Source: Pseudomonas crudilactis (GTDB lineage Bacteria > Pseudomonadota > Gammaproteobacteria > Pseudomonadales > Pseudomonadaceae). Taken from it: DNA of 64,000 bases. The stretch covers positions 62,001 through 126,000 of the forward strand of contig NZ_WXVV01000018.1 in the NCBI RefSeq assembly GCF_013433315.1, read 5' to 3'. Below the pieces are notes generated by a model that was not told the DNA's origin, searched no databases, and saw only the letters and a list, made by a program, of their open reading frames with translations. Of this stretch, positions 28,829-38,041 are shown one piece after another. Position numbers and translations under genes: made by a program. How positions within the stretch are numbered: position 1 is the stretch's first letter; every line of letters starts with the position of its first letter.

Positions 28829-28832
28829 TGCC
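28793..28832 (-). promoter_or_regulatory. Start-codon-sequestering hairpin
   Basis: Perfect 12-bp arms GGCAATGCCCCG (28793-28804) and CGGGGCATTGCC (28821-28832) are separated by 16 nt. In the transcript of the small acidic gene the start codon (28826-28828) lies inside the stem, so translation would need the stem to open. No T-run follows, so it is not a typical terminator. Confidence 0.6.
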
Positions 28833-28853
28833 AAATGGCTGAGGTTTACAGGG

Positions 28854-29450
28854 TCATTTTTCTTGCAACTGTTCGAGTCGAGCGTCGAGATCGGCGTTCG
28901 GGTAGCGTTTGTGCAGGTTGTTGAACAGGCTGTCAGCTGCTTGCGACTGTCCGGATTGGCGCAGGCGCAGGACTTCACGCAGTTGCGCGTCGAGGCCATT
29001 GGCCGGGGCGGTGGCGCGTTTGCTGAATTTGGTTTCATCGGCGCTGATCGCTTGATCTTGCATCGGCGCGGCCATTTCCATCATCGGCACAGGTGCCGGC
29101 ATGGCGCCGGCCGGGGCGGACAATCGGTGCAGTTGCGCTGAGTCCGTGTCGGTCATCGGTACGGCAAGTTCGGGGGCTGGGGCGTAGTCGTACTGGCGCA
29201 GCGGTTCAGGGGCGCGCTGCACCAGCGACAGCATCAATGCCACGCCAACGAGGCTGGCGAACGCGACTTGCCAGCGTGGTTTGCGGCATAGATCCAGCCA
29301 GCGTTGCCAAAGGGTTGATTTCGGCGCAGGAGTTTGACGCTGCGCGGCGTCGAGGATGAACGCATCGAGATGCGCTGGCGGTTCAGCGTTGTGCTGTTCG
29401 CGCACATGTTTGATCAGCGGATCTTCAGGTGTCTGGCGGGCGTCAGTCAT
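28854..29450 (-). CDS. Putative anti-sigma factor, single-pass membrane protein
   Basis: This 198-residue protein has a cytoplasmic N-terminus of about 65 residues (EDPLIKHVREQHNAEPPAHL), one transmembrane segment (about 69-84, WQVAFASLVGVALMLSLV) and a Pro/Ala/Met-rich periplasmic part (GAMPAPVPMMEMAAPMQ) with a TPR-like end (LRQSGQSQAADSLFNNLHKR). Its start overlaps the ECF sigma-factor stop by 4 nt, the usual arrangement for an anti-sigma partner. The zinc-binding HxxxCxxC motif is absent, so if it is an anti-sigma factor it is of the non-zinc type. Confidence 0.7.
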   Translation of the reverse strand: MTDARQTPEDPLIKHVREQHNAEPPAHLDAFILDAAQRQTPAPKSTLWQRWLDLCRKPRWQVAFASLVGVALMLSLVQRAPEPLRQYDYAPAPELAVPMTDTDSAQLHRLSAPAGAMPAPVPMMEMAAPMQDQAISADETKFSKRATAPANGLDAQLREVLRLRQSGQSQAADSLFNNLHKRYPNADLDARLEQLQEK

Positions 29451-30058
29451 GTCAGTACCTCCTCGGCCAGCAGCCGACGCAGTTTTTGCTGGGCGTAGCG
29501 CAAGCGGCTTTTGACGGTTTCCAGCGGCGTTTCGGTGAGGCTGGCGATTTGTCCCAGGTCGAGGTCGCCGTGGGCACGCAGCAGGAACACTTCGCGCTGG
29601 TCGGCGGGCAGGGTTTGCAGGGCGCTTTCCAGACGCTGGTTGTCGCGGCTGAGGCTGAACAGTTGCTCGGGATCGTTCGCCTCGTCGCTGACGGCATGTG
29701 CTTGTTCATCATAACTGTCGTGCAGCGGTTGCTGGGCGCCATGCTTGCGCCAGTGATCGATCAGGCGATTACGGGCAATCTGGAACAGCCATGTGCGAAA
29801 TGTCGCCCGGCCTTGTGGCTGACTGCTGCTGCGGATCAGGCTCAGCCAGGTTTCCTGAAACACCTCGTCGGCCAGTTCCGGTTTACCGCTCAATCCGAGT
29901 AGAAACCGGTACAGGCCTTGGCGATGGCGCGCGTACAAGATCTCGAACGCCGCGCCGTCGCCCTCGCGATAACGCGCCAGCAGCGATTCATCGCTGTTGG
30001 CGGTTGAGCTGTCTGCCGAAGCAAACAGCTGACTGATGAAGCCTTTCAGACGACTCAC
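29447..30058 (-). CDS. ECF-type RNA polymerase sigma factor
   Basis: This 203-residue sigma factor has region 2 (about 28-95: FEILYARHRQGLYRFLLGLS, then DEVFQETWLSLIRSS and FRTWLFQIARNRLIDHWRKH) and region 4 (about 135-190: LQTLPADQREVFLLRAHGDL, then TPLETVKSRLRYAQQKLRRL). It uses a GTG start directly after the VWA gene stop. The anti-sigma-like gene overlaps its end. The operon order VWA lipoprotein, sigma factor, anti-sigma suggests that an envelope cue is relayed to transcription. The target promoter is not known. Confidence 0.9.
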   Translation of the reverse strand: MSRLKGFISQLFASADSSTANSDESLLARYREGDGAAFEILYARHRQGLYRFLLGLSGKPELADEVFQETWLSLIRSSSQPQGRATFRTWLFQIARNRLIDHWRKHGAQQPLHDSYDEQAHAVSDEANDPEQLFSLSRDNQRLESALQTLPADQREVFLLRAHGDLDLGQIASLTETPLETVKSRLRYAQQKLRRLLAEEVLT

Positions 30059-31738
30059 TTATTCCATCCGTCGTTCAGTAGCCAGCGCGTTCGAAGCGGT
30101 TGAGTTGCGCAAGCTCTGCGCCAGCGCGACCAGTTGCACGAACTCATTGCGCAAGCCGAAGCGATCATCGCCGCGCGCGCCACGGGCCAATGCCTCGGTG
30201 TCTTTCAGACTGAAGTCGCCGGTGTAGCGACTGTCCTTGAGTTGCTGGGAGAATGCGGCCACGGCGGCGGCAAAACGCAGATCTTCGCTGGCGGTTGCGA
30301 CTTGGTTGGCGATCGGCCGTTCGATCAGCAGACTTTTCCCACCTTCGGGACGCTGATAACGCACACGCAGCATCGCCAATTCTCCGCTCTTCGCGGAAAC
30401 AACCGGTTCCGACTTGGCGTAACGCAGCGGCTCCAACCAGCCCTTTTCACCCGCCGGAACAATTTCGTACAACGCGGTCACCGTATGTCCTACGCCGATT
30501 TCACCGGCATCGACTTTGTCATTGCTGAAATCCTCACGCTTCAACGCACGGTTTTCGTAGCCGAGCAGGCGATATTCGCTGACCTGCGCCGGGTTGAACT
30601 CCACCTGCAGTTTGACGTTCTGCGCCACCACGGCGAGGGTCGAACTCAACTGATCCACCAGCACTTTGCGCGCCTCGCGCAGGTTGTCGATGTAGGCGTA
30701 GTTACCATCGCCAGCGTCGGCCAGTTGTTCCATCAAGTGTTCATTGTAGTTATCCACACCGAAACCCAAGGTCGTCAGCGAAATCCCGGTTTTGCGTTTA
30801 TCCACAGCCATTTGTTTGAGGCTGTCGAAGTCACTGACGCCGACATTAAAGTCGCCATCGGTGGCCAGGAGGATGCGGTTGATGCCTTTGGGAATGAAGG
30901 CCTGCTGCGCCATTTGGTAGGCCAATTCGATGCCTGAAGCGCCGGCGGTCGAACCGCCGGCAGTCAATTGCTCAATGGCTGTACGAATTTTCGCTTTCTC
31001 GCGCCCGGAAGTCGGTTCAAGCACCACTCTGGATTCGCCGGCATACACCACCAGTGACACGCGATCCTGATCGCGCAATTGATCGACCAGCAATTTCAGC
31101 GTGCTTTTGACCATCGGCAGCCCTTCGCGACGATCCATCGAGCCGGACACGTCGACCAGAAATACCAGATTGGCCGGGGCCAGTTCCGCCACCGCGCGGT
31201 CGGAAGCCTTGATGCCGATGCGCAGCAAGCGGGTGTGCGGGTTCCACGGTGAAGCGGCCAGTTCGGTGGTCACGCCGAAGGGCGAGCCATCGCTGGGCAG
31301 CGCGTAGTCGTAAGGGAAGTAATTGATCATTTCCTCCAGACGCACCGCGCCTTCCGGCGGCAATCGGCCTTGATTGAGCAGGCGACGGACGTTGGCATAA
31401 GCGCCCGTGTCGACGTCAGCACTGAACGTTGAAACCGGCGTTTCGGCAACGCTGTGGATCGGGTTATCCGCCAACGCCTGATACTGCTCGCGCTGCTCGT
31501 CGCGATAGCCCTGTGGATAACTTTCACTCAACGGCATCGGCGCACTGCCCGCATTGGGCATCCTGTACAGCGCGCGTTTGGCCATTGAGGTGTCAGCCAT
31601 GACCGCTTCCTGGCGAACGAGAACTTCGGACTGCGCAGGCGCGGGCACAGCAGCGGAATCGGGCGTGGACGAAGCACCGCAACCGGCGAGCGCCAGCAGC
31701 ACAGCAACCGCGACAGGACGCAAAAGAGCAAGTGACAT
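30059..31738 (-). CDS. VWA-domain lipoprotein (YfbK-like)
   Basis: This 559-residue protein has a lipoprotein signal (LLALAGC, Cys about 19) and an N-terminal YfbK-type domain (about 80-165: NPIHSVAETPVSTFSADVDT, then MINYFPYDYALP). The von Willebrand A domain (about 190-360) has an intact metal site FLVDVSGSMDRREG, and a DUF3520-like C-terminus follows (about 370-555). Such proteins are anchored to the envelope and bind partners via a divalent metal. It is the first gene of a unit with the ECF sigma factor and anti-sigma-like protein, which begins immediately after its stop. The start at 31738 places the lipobox correctly; a start 30 nt upstream would not. Confidence 0.88.
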   Translation of the reverse strand: MSLALLRPVAVAVLLALAGCGASSTPDSAAVPAPAQSEVLVRQEAVMADTSMAKRALYRMPNAGSAPMPLSESYPQGYRDEQREQYQALADNPIHSVAETPVSTFSADVDTGAYANVRRLLNQGRLPPEGAVRLEEMINYFPYDYALPSDGSPFGVTTELAASPWNPHTRLLRIGIKASDRAVAELAPANLVFLVDVSGSMDRREGLPMVKSTLKLLVDQLRDQDRVSLVVYAGESRVVLEPTSGREKAKIRTAIEQLTAGGSTAGASGIELAYQMAQQAFIPKGINRILLATDGDFNVGVSDFDSLKQMAVDKRKTGISLTTLGFGVDNYNEHLMEQLADAGDGNYAYIDNLREARKVLVDQLSSTLAVVAQNVKLQVEFNPAQVSEYRLLGYENRALKREDFSNDKVDAGEIGVGHTVTALYEIVPAGEKGWLEPLRYAKSEPVVSAKSGELAMLRVRYQRPEGGKSLLIERPIANQVATASEDLRFAAAVAAFSQQLKDSRYTGDFSLKDTEALARGARGDDRFGLRNEFVQLVALAQSLRNSTASNALATERRME

Positions 31739-31810
31739 GGGGGCTGACCTCGGGATGAAATTGATCATTCATCCACTGAGACGGGCAGCCCCTTCAGTTC
31801 GGGTTAAACG

Positions 31811-31832
31811 CCGCTGAAAATATTTTCAGCGG
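31811..31832. promoter_or_regulatory. Perfect 22-bp palindrome
   Basis: CCGCTGAAAATATTTTCAGCGG is fully self-complementary. It overlaps the stop codon of the PEBP-like gene and lies 73 nt upstream of the VWA gene start. It could form a terminator-like stem for the upstream gene or be an operator for the VWA/sigma operon. There is no T-run. Confidence 0.6.
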
Positions 31833-32386
31833 TGATAACGCCGCACTGCGCTGCTGTTGCGCAGCACATGACCTTTGATTTTTTCCATCAGCTCGGCGCG
31901 GGTCAGACCGGCCGGCAAGGCGTCCGGCGCCAGATCCAGTGCGTAGATCTGGATGATGTAGTGGTGCGCACTGTCACCCACTGGCGGGCAAGGCCCCATG
32001 TAATGCGTGTTGCCCTTGCTGTTGGTGCCGCCAACGCCTTCGAACGCGGATTTGGCCCCGACACCTGCCGCAATCTGGCGCGTGGTGGACTTGATGCCGT
32101 AATGAATCCAGTGATCGACGCCCAGGCCTTTCTGGCCGTCCGGATCGTGCATGACGATCGCATAACTCTGGGTGCCGGCAGGCCCTGCGTTCCAGCTCAG
32201 GGCCGGTGACTGGTTCTTGCCGCCACAACCGGGCGCATCGCTCGCCGCTGCCGAGGTGAACAGGCGGTTATCGGAAACACCCGGAATGCTCAGGGTGAAA
32301 CGCTCTTGGGCCTGCGCCGGAAACTGCACGCAAAGGGTGACGGCGAGTGCCGCCAGCCAGGGGTTGAGAGAGGTCAATCGGGTCAT
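31826..32386 (-). CDS. Periplasmic YbhB/YbcL-family (PEBP/Raf-kinase-inhibitor-like) protein
   Basis: This 186-residue protein has a signal peptide (1-26, cleavage near FPAQA-QER) and a phosphatidylethanolamine-binding-protein-like fold. The anion-binding pocket motifs are present: NQSPALSWNAGPAGTQSYAI, HDPDG, VDHWIHYGI and YMGPCPPVGDSAHHYIIQIY. The bacterial family function is unknown; a ligand-binding pocket for phosphate-like groups is conserved. The ATG at 32386 gives a proper signal peptide, while a much longer in-frame extension upstream is non-coding. It is divergent from the Rieske/FAD reductase gene. Confidence 0.88.
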   Translation of the reverse strand: MTRLTSLNPWLAALAVTLCVQFPAQAQERFTLSIPGVSDNRLFTSAAASDAPGCGGKNQSPALSWNAGPAGTQSYAIVMHDPDGQKGLGVDHWIHYGIKSTTRQIAAGVGAKSAFEGVGGTNSKGNTHYMGPCPPVGDSAHHYIIQIYALDLAPDALPAGLTRAELMEKIKGHVLRNSSAVRRYHR

Positions 32387-32526
32387 TCCGGGAGCACCTT
32401 GTGCAGTGGGGCCGTGTTCGGCCTGCAAACTATAGCCGTACCGTTCGTGCCGTGGCAGTAGCAAATGGCTGAACCTCGCACTACGACGCAAACTCACAAG
32501 AGAAATGCCCCGCGAGGAAGCCGCCC

Positions 32527-34050
32527 ATGTCCCTGCACCGCGTCGCCCGTATTGCCGATGTCCCTGAAGACCGTGGCCTGCAAGTTGAAATCGGTGAATG
32601 CAAGATTGTGCTGCTGCGCGCCGCTGGGCAATTACGCGCATTTCAAGGCGAATGCCCACATGCCGGGGCGCCGCTGGCTGACGGTGCCTTGTGTCACGGG
32701 CGCCTGATCTGCCCGTGGCACAAGGCTGCGTTTCGCGCAGAAGACGGCGCACTGTGCGAGCCACCGGCGCTCGACAGCCTCAAACGTTATCCGCTGGAAC
32801 TGCGTGGCGATGAGGTCTGGGTCGATGATCAGCCGTTGGCGGATCCGCATACCCCTCCGGCGGATGATTCGCGCACGTTCGTGATCGTCGGCGCGGGTGC
32901 GGCCGGTACCGCGTGTGCGGCAGCGCTGCGGGAAAAAGGTTTTGGTGGCCGCATCGTGATGATTGATCGCGAGGCAGATGCCGGTTACGACCGCACGGTG
33001 CTGAGCAAATTTGTTCTCGCAGGGGAAATGCCCCCCGAGGAAACCCCTCCGCTGCGAGATGAAGCTTTTTATAAAGAGCAGCGTATTGAGCGACTGGAAA
33101 ACGAAATCACCTCGCTCGACGCCTCAAGCAGGGTTTTGCACCTCAGCGATGGCCAGATCTTGCGCTACGACGCGGCCGTGCTGGCCACTGGCGGTGAGCC
33201 CAACCCGCTGAAGTTACCCGGAGCCGATCTTCCGCAGGTGTTCGTGCTGCGCTCAAAAGCCCAGGCCGAACAGATCATGAAAGCGGCCAGCCCCGATCAA
33301 CGCGCCGTGATCATCGGTGACAGCTTCATCGCCCTCGAATGCGCCTCGGCCCTGCGTCAGCATGGCCTCGATGTCACGGTGCTGGCTCGCCACGCGATTC
33401 CCTTCGCCGCGCAATTCGGCGAGGCCGTGGGCAAAGCCATCCGCGCTTTGCACGAGGAAAACGGCGTGAAGTTCATCAGCGAGCACGAGGCCACAGAGAT
33501 TATCGGTGAGGGCAAGGTCGAAGCGGTGCTGCTGGACAATGGTCTGCGGCTTTCTGCGGATCTGGTACTGGTCGGGATCGGTGTACAACCAGCCACCGAG
33601 GCTTTCGCCTCACTGCCAAGGGAAAAGGATCAGTCATTGCGCGTCGATGACCGCATGCGCCTGAGCGAAAGCCTATGGGCCATCGGCGATATCGCTACGT
33701 TTCCGCTCCACGGCCAGCCGCAACGTATCGAGCACTGGCGCCTGGCTCAGCAACACGCACGCATCGCCGCTGCCAACATGCTCGGTGGCGACGAACATTA
33801 CCTCGACGTGCCGTTCTTCTGGACCTGGCATTTCGGCAAGAACTACGACTACCTGGGCCACGCCGAGCATTGGGATGAGGTGGAGTTTCGCGGCGAGCCT
33901 GAACATCCGCCATTTATTGGTCTGTTTGGCAGAAACGGCATTCTGGTCGCTGCAGTCGCCTGCGAGAAGGACCGGGCGATGGCGCTGCTGGCCGAGCGCA
34001 TGAAGCAACCGCTGGCTATGGAAGAGGCCTGGACATTGATCCGCGATTGA
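32527..34050 (+). CDS. AIF-like FAD/NAD(P) oxidoreductase with N-terminal Rieske domain
   Basis: At 507 residues it has a Rieske [2Fe-2S] domain first, with ligands Cys43/His45 (ECPHAGAPL) and Cys62/His65 (LICPWHKAAF). An FAD/NAD-linked reductase of the ferredoxin-reductase or AIFM3 type follows: FAD-binding FVIVGAGAAGTACAAALRE (about 118), a second dinucleotide-binding segment AVIIGDSFIALECASALRQ (about 260) and WAIGDIATFPL near 390. The C-terminal reductase domain ends at residue 507. It probably passes electrons from NAD(P)H through FAD to the Rieske centre or a partner oxygenase. No oxygenase gene is adjacent. A GAGGAAG ribosome-binding site precedes the ATG. Confidence 0.9.
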   Translation: MSLHRVARIADVPEDRGLQVEIGECKIVLLRAAGQLRAFQGECPHAGAPLADGALCHGRLICPWHKAAFRAEDGALCEPPALDSLKRYPLELRGDEVWVDDQPLADPHTPPADDSRTFVIVGAGAAGTACAAALREKGFGGRIVMIDREADAGYDRTVLSKFVLAGEMPPEETPPLRDEAFYKEQRIERLENEITSLDASSRVLHLSDGQILRYDAAVLATGGEPNPLKLPGADLPQVFVLRSKAQAEQIMKAASPDQRAVIIGDSFIALECASALRQHGLDVTVLARHAIPFAAQFGEAVGKAIRALHEENGVKFISEHEATEIIGEGKVEAVLLDNGLRLSADLVLVGIGVQPATEAFASLPREKDQSLRVDDRMRLSESLWAIGDIATFPLHGQPQRIEHWRLAQQHARIAAANMLGGDEHYLDVPFFWTWHFGKNYDYLGHAEHWDEVEFRGEPEHPPFIGLFGRNGILVAAVACEKDRAMALLAERMKQPLAMEEAWTLIRD

Positions 34051-34058
34051 AAAAACCG

Positions 34059-34131
34059 TGCAGGAGCTGCCGAAGGCTGCGATCTGTTGATCTTTAAGTT
34101 CAAAAGATCGCAGCCTTTGGCAGCTCCTACA
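34059..34131. repeat. REP-type inverted repeat (family B)
   Basis: Arms of 27 bp at 34059-34085 and 34105-34131 have one or two mismatches and the core GATCGCAGCC-T-GGCAGCTCC. It separates the convergent reductase gene and pgaD. Confidence 0.88.
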
Positions 34132-34144
34132 CGGGGTTCACCAT

Positions 34145-34678
34145 TCAGGTAATACGATTCACCGGTTCGCGATTATCGTCATCCTCGGCATGCAGAAAGA
34201 TCACCCGTGGATGCTCCAGCGGTGCCAGCGGCGGTGGCAGTTCCTGCTGCCGAACCGGCCAGAAGTGCGTCACCACATGGCTGATGTCACCTTCCTGATC
34301 GTTGTGAATGGTCATAACCCCGGGTGTGCGCAGCTTCTGAAAGCGCTCATCGCAGAGTTTGAAACTCTTGCTCAGCCCTTCATCGTCGATCACCGGCGAC
34401 GGCAACCGACGCTGGGCGAAGCTGCGGCTTTTACGCTGCTGATAACGCGCCCAACCGATCAGAATCACCGCGTTGACCAACGCCACCCACAGATAAATCT
34501 GCAGGGTGCCCAGCGCGTCGAACGCCGATTTATCGATCAGCGGCCCGCCCGCGTGAGTTTCGATCAGCGGCCACAAGCCACGGATCAGCAGAAACAGCAG
34601 GCCAACCCACGCCACAACGGTAAGAATCACATCGACCACGACCAGGAACGGCCGCTGGCGGGTCCGGATGATTTTCAT
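34145..34678 (-). CDS. pgaD: PNAG synthesis accessory membrane protein PgaD
   Basis: This 177-residue protein has two transmembrane segments (about 12-34, [20 protein letters not shown], and about 62-82, [20 protein letters not shown]) followed by a long cytoplasmic tail. PgaD assists the glycosyltransferase PgaC and in E. coli takes part in cyclic-di-GMP-dependent activation. At 177 residues it is longer than the E. coli protein, with the extra length in the C-terminal tail. It overlaps pgaC by 4 nt as the last gene of pgaABCD; the start at 34678 is set by this overlap. Confidence 0.87.
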   Translation of the reverse strand: MKIIRTRQRPFLVVVDVILTVVAWVGLLFLLIRGLWPLIETHAGGPLIDKSAFDALGTLQIYLWVALVNAVILIGWARYQQRKSRSFAQRRLPSPVIDDEGLSKSFKLCDERFQKLRTPGVMTIHNDQEGDISHVVTHFWPVRQQELPPPLAPLEHPRVIFLHAEDDDNREPVNRIT

Positions 34679-36030
34679 TTGATGACCTCCTCTTCGTCGT
34701 CGCCAATCGGTTTGATACCCCGGTCGGGACTGACCCAACGCGCACGTTTCTGATGTTGGCCGAACAAGACTTTCGGGAAGCTGACCAGCGTGGTCAGCAA
34801 ACTGACAAACCAGAATGCAATCGGGTACCAGACCACCCAGAACATGGTCTTGCCCAACCCAGGCTCGTAGCGGCGGTCGATGATGATGCTGACGGCGAAC
34901 TGCACCAGGCAGACGAAGGCCAGCAGCAACCCGGTAAACGCCGGCGGCATCAGGTGATCTACCGCAATGGCTTCCGGCATGACCACGAACTTGCCGACGC
35001 CCCAGAAAATCACCGACAACAGGAAGGTGAATGCCCACCCGGTCGACAGGCAGTATTCGAACAGTAGCGGCCACAGGTAACGATGGCGGTACTGCCAGAT
35101 GCCACGGATGTTCTTGAACAGCACTTCGGCACCGCCCTGGGCCCAGCGCAACCGCTGCTTCCACAAACCACCGAGGGTTTCCGGCATGAGGATCCAGCAC
35201 AACGCACGCGGCTCGTAGAAGATGCTCCAGTGATCGAGTTGCAGCTTCCAGCTGATGTCGATGTCTTCGGTGATCATGTCCGGGCTCCAGTAACCGACGC
35301 GGTTCAGCGCGGTACGGCGGAACGCGACGATCACGCCGGAGACGGTAAAGATCCGCCCGAACACCCGTTGCGTGCGTTTGATCAGGCCGATGATCGAGGA
35401 GAACTCACCGACCTGAACCCGCCCGACCAGCGTCGAACGCGTGCGAATCCGAGGGTTGCCGGTCACCGCGCCAAGGCGTGCGTTATCCAGCATCGGTGCG
35501 ACCAGATACGCCGCCGTGTTCGGTGCCAGCAGCGCATCACCGTCAATGCACACCAGATACTCACTGCGCGCAGCGATCGCCCCCATTCGCAAGGCCACAG
35601 CTTTGCCTTGGTTCTCCGCGAGATGCAGCACGCGCAGACGTGGATCTTCCTTGGCCAGCGCATCGAGCACTTCGGCGGTGTTGTCCTTGGAGCCGTCGTT
35701 GATCGCAATGACTTCGATGTTCGGGTAATGCTGGGCCAGCGCCGCGTGGATCGTATCGGCGGCGTTGTCGCCTTCGTTGTAGCAAGGGATCAGGATCGAG
35801 ATCAGCGGCTCGCCTTCCAGTGGCGGCGGCAGGGTGTCGTCCTGCCACGGCCAGTGGCGCTCCCAGTGCAGCCAGAAATACAGGCCACCGGCAATCCACA
35901 ACCCGGACATGAACAGCGGGTAGAAGAACACGAAGTCCATCAGGAACTGCCCGGTGACCAGGAAGATCAGGCCCAGCGGCACGCCGAGGACGAGCGCCAG
36001 AACAAGCAGGGCTAACAGTCTATCCAGCAT
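34675..36030 (-). CDS. pgaC: Poly-beta-1,6-N-acetylglucosamine synthase PgaC
   Basis: This 451-residue processive family 2 glycosyltransferase polymerises UDP-GlcNAc at the inner membrane. N-terminal membrane segments (about 5-55) are followed by the catalytic domain: [34 protein letters not shown] (Asp pair), [12 protein letters not shown] (catalytic Asp) and [13 protein letters not shown] (QxxRW). C-terminal membrane segments lie at about 310-420. It begins one base after the pgaB stop. All catalytic motifs are intact. Confidence 0.95.
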   Translation of the reverse strand: MLDRLLALLVLALVLGVPLGLIFLVTGQFLMDFVFFYPLFMSGLWIAGGLYFWLHWERHWPWQDDTLPPPLEGEPLISILIPCYNEGDNAADTIHAALAQHYPNIEVIAINDGSKDNTAEVLDALAKEDPRLRVLHLAENQGKAVALRMGAIAARSEYLVCIDGDALLAPNTAAYLVAPMLDNARLGAVTGNPRIRTRSTLVGRVQVGEFSSIIGLIKRTQRVFGRIFTVSGVIVAFRRTALNRVGYWSPDMITEDIDISWKLQLDHWSIFYEPRALCWILMPETLGGLWKQRLRWAQGGAEVLFKNIRGIWQYRHRYLWPLLFEYCLSTGWAFTFLLSVIFWGVGKFVVMPEAIAVDHLMPPAFTGLLLAFVCLVQFAVSIIIDRRYEPGLGKTMFWVVWYPIAFWFVSLLTTLVSFPKVLFGQHQKRARWVSPDRGIKPIGDDEEEVIK

Positions 36031-36031
36031 G

Positions 36032-38029
36032 TTATGGATTCCATTTGTTGGAGAGTGCAGGCCTTACGGTTTTCAGGTCCGGCAGGTTGTCGAGGAAGTT
36101 GTCCGGGTAGTAACCGAAACTGGTCGCGCCCTGACGCTTGAGACGGCCCATCCAGTCCGCCAGATGCGCACCGTCGATGTCGGCCTGGTCCTTTTTCGTC
36201 CAGTCCCGTGCCTGCAATTCGAACACCGTGCGGTTCAGGGCTCCGGGGCGCTTGCTGACGGTTTGCACCAAGGTTTCCAGCCACGGGCCGGACTCGGCCT
36301 GGGTTTGTTTTTCCATGAGCGGCATGGCCATCGGCGCCGTCCAGTCGTAGGTCACGAGGAAGTCGTCGAGGTTCTGTGCGTACCATGCTTCGCTCTCGGG
36401 ATTGAGCATCGGCTCGGCGAAGATGTTGCGCGCGGTCAGCACCTGCGGGCCACGAATCGCGCGGACTTTGGCGGTGAGCTCGTTGGTGAAGTCGATGAGG
36501 TATTTGCTCTTGAAGCGCGTCCAGCGCTGCATCGCTGCAGGATCATCGCGCAGCGCGGCAATCGAACCCGGCAAACCGTGGGCGGCGTAGGCTTTCAAGG
36601 CTTCGGGGCTGGCGTCTTCAAAGTCTGAAAGCACCGCATCATCGTGATAGAGGATGCCGTCGACCGATGTCAGCCGTGCCACGTCTTCGTAGATTTCGCC
36701 GATGATCCGCCGCACCTCCGGATCGAACGGTGAAAGTCGTTTGTACTGATCCGGATCGACTGCGGTGGTGCCGGTTTTCGGATCCCAGCGCGTTACACGC
36801 GGCAGCTTCGCATCAAGGCCGAAACTCAGCACCGGCATCCACGCAAACACCTTCACATTGGCGCGAGTGCGCAGTTGCCAGGCAACGCGGTCGAAAATGT
36901 CGGCACGTACCGGCAAGTGACGGTTGGGGAAGTACAGCGAGTGCACCAGACCATCGCCCTGCGGATCGGCAAAGGCTTGCAGGAACACCGTGTTGGCGCC
37001 CATGTCGGCCATGCGCTGCACCAGCTTGCCGAGGTTGATGTCCTGTTGTGCCGGGTCCGGGTCGTAGACGTTATCCAGATCAACATGCACCACACGCATG
37101 ACGAAATCCGACTGCACGTCGACGATGCTATTGGAGAAAACCTCGCCGTCGGGATCGGAGGCAACCAGGAAGCGCGGGCTGCTCATCAGGTTGTCGAGGG
37201 CATCGAGGCCGTCGTCCAGCGTCAGGGCCATCTCATAGCCTTCCTCGCCGACCACGGTCAGCGAAGTGCCGTCCGCCGTACCATATGGCCAGACCCAGAT
37301 ACGCGGTTTCTTGCCAGTGACCTTGCGGATTTTTTCCGAGATGGCGTTCACGTCGGTGCGAATCCGCGCCTGGAAATCGGCCTCGGATTCATAACGCTTG
37401 GTCACTGGATCGTAGCGTCGGGTCGCCGCCGCCGGCTGCATATTGCCCTGCGGGTTGGCCAGAATCCCTTTGTGATTGGCGTCGGTGTGCGCGGCGATTT
37501 CCACCAGACCGGATTGCGAGATCTCGCGCACTTGGTCCCAGGTCAGGAAGTCTGAACGTGCGCGCGGGGCGCCAGCAAAATCCACCGATTGATTGAGTGG
37601 CGTGTCGATCCAGACGCCGACCGGGGCCAGCAAGGCGTGCCAGTTGTAGGCGCGCAGCACAGGCAGCACGCGAGTATAGAAGCTCGCATAACCGTCGTCG
37701 AAACTGAGCAGGATCGCTTTCGCCGGCAGCTCCGGGCCGCCCTTGCGCGCGGCCATGATCTGGTCGACGGTCACCGGTTTGTAGCCGTTCTCGCGCAACC
37801 AGGCGAGCTGCTCGATCATGCGCTCGGTGCGCACCGCCACCACGGCCTGATCGGGATCGCGGTCTTCAACATCGTGATAGGCGATACCGAGCACGTGATT
37901 TTTCGGCCACGGTTTTTCACTGGCCGCCAGCGGACGCTCGGACGGCGGCGCGAAGGCCGGAGCTTGCTGGGCGCAGGCGCTGACCAGCAGCGCTCCCAGC
38001 AGAAGGATGAAACGCGAAATCAAAGGCAT
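36032..38029 (-). CDS. pgaB: PNAG N-deacetylase PgaB, lipoprotein
   Basis: This 665-residue lipoprotein (lipobox LLVSAC) sits on the periplasmic face of the outer membrane. The N-terminal polysaccharide deacetylase domain (about 50-275) has [13 protein letters not shown], catalytic [18 protein letters not shown] and the metal-binding [13 protein letters not shown]. The C-terminal glycoside-hydrolase-like domain (about 310-640) binds PNAG. It partly deacetylates the polymer for export through PgaA. The ATG at 38029 is preferred over a TTG 6 nt upstream. It lies 12 nt after pgaA. Confidence 0.94.
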   Translation of the reverse strand: MPLISRFILLLGALLVSACAQQAPAFAPPSERPLAASEKPWPKNHVLGIAYHDVEDRDPDQAVVAVRTERMIEQLAWLRENGYKPVTVDQIMAARKGGPELPAKAILLSFDDGYASFYTRVLPVLRAYNWHALLAPVGVWIDTPLNQSVDFAGAPRARSDFLTWDQVREISQSGLVEIAAHTDANHKGILANPQGNMQPAAATRRYDPVTKRYESEADFQARIRTDVNAISEKIRKVTGKKPRIWVWPYGTADGTSLTVVGEEGYEMALTLDDGLDALDNLMSSPRFLVASDPDGEVFSNSIVDVQSDFVMRVVHVDLDNVYDPDPAQQDINLGKLVQRMADMGANTVFLQAFADPQGDGLVHSLYFPNRHLPVRADIFDRVAWQLRTRANVKVFAWMPVLSFGLDAKLPRVTRWDPKTGTTAVDPDQYKRLSPFDPEVRRIIGEIYEDVARLTSVDGILYHDDAVLSDFEDASPEALKAYAAHGLPGSIAALRDDPAAMQRWTRFKSKYLIDFTNELTAKVRAIRGPQVLTARNIFAEPMLNPESEAWYAQNLDDFLVTYDWTAPMAMPLMEKQTQAESGPWLETLVQTVSKRPGALNRTVFELQARDWTKKDQADIDGAHLADWMGRLKRQGATSFGYYPDNFLDNLPDLKTVRPALSNKWNP

Positions 38030-38041
38030 CTTCAAACTCTT

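Noticed and set aside
31780-31800. ECF-type promoter (GAAC and CGTC elements) upstream of the VWA gene
   Set aside because: The spacing of 13 nt is shorter than the usual 16-17 nt, so it was not listed as a feature.
34679-35200. 351-residue version of PgaD
   Set aside because: The extension lies opposite the reading frame of pgaC; the true start overlaps the pgaC stop by 4 nt.
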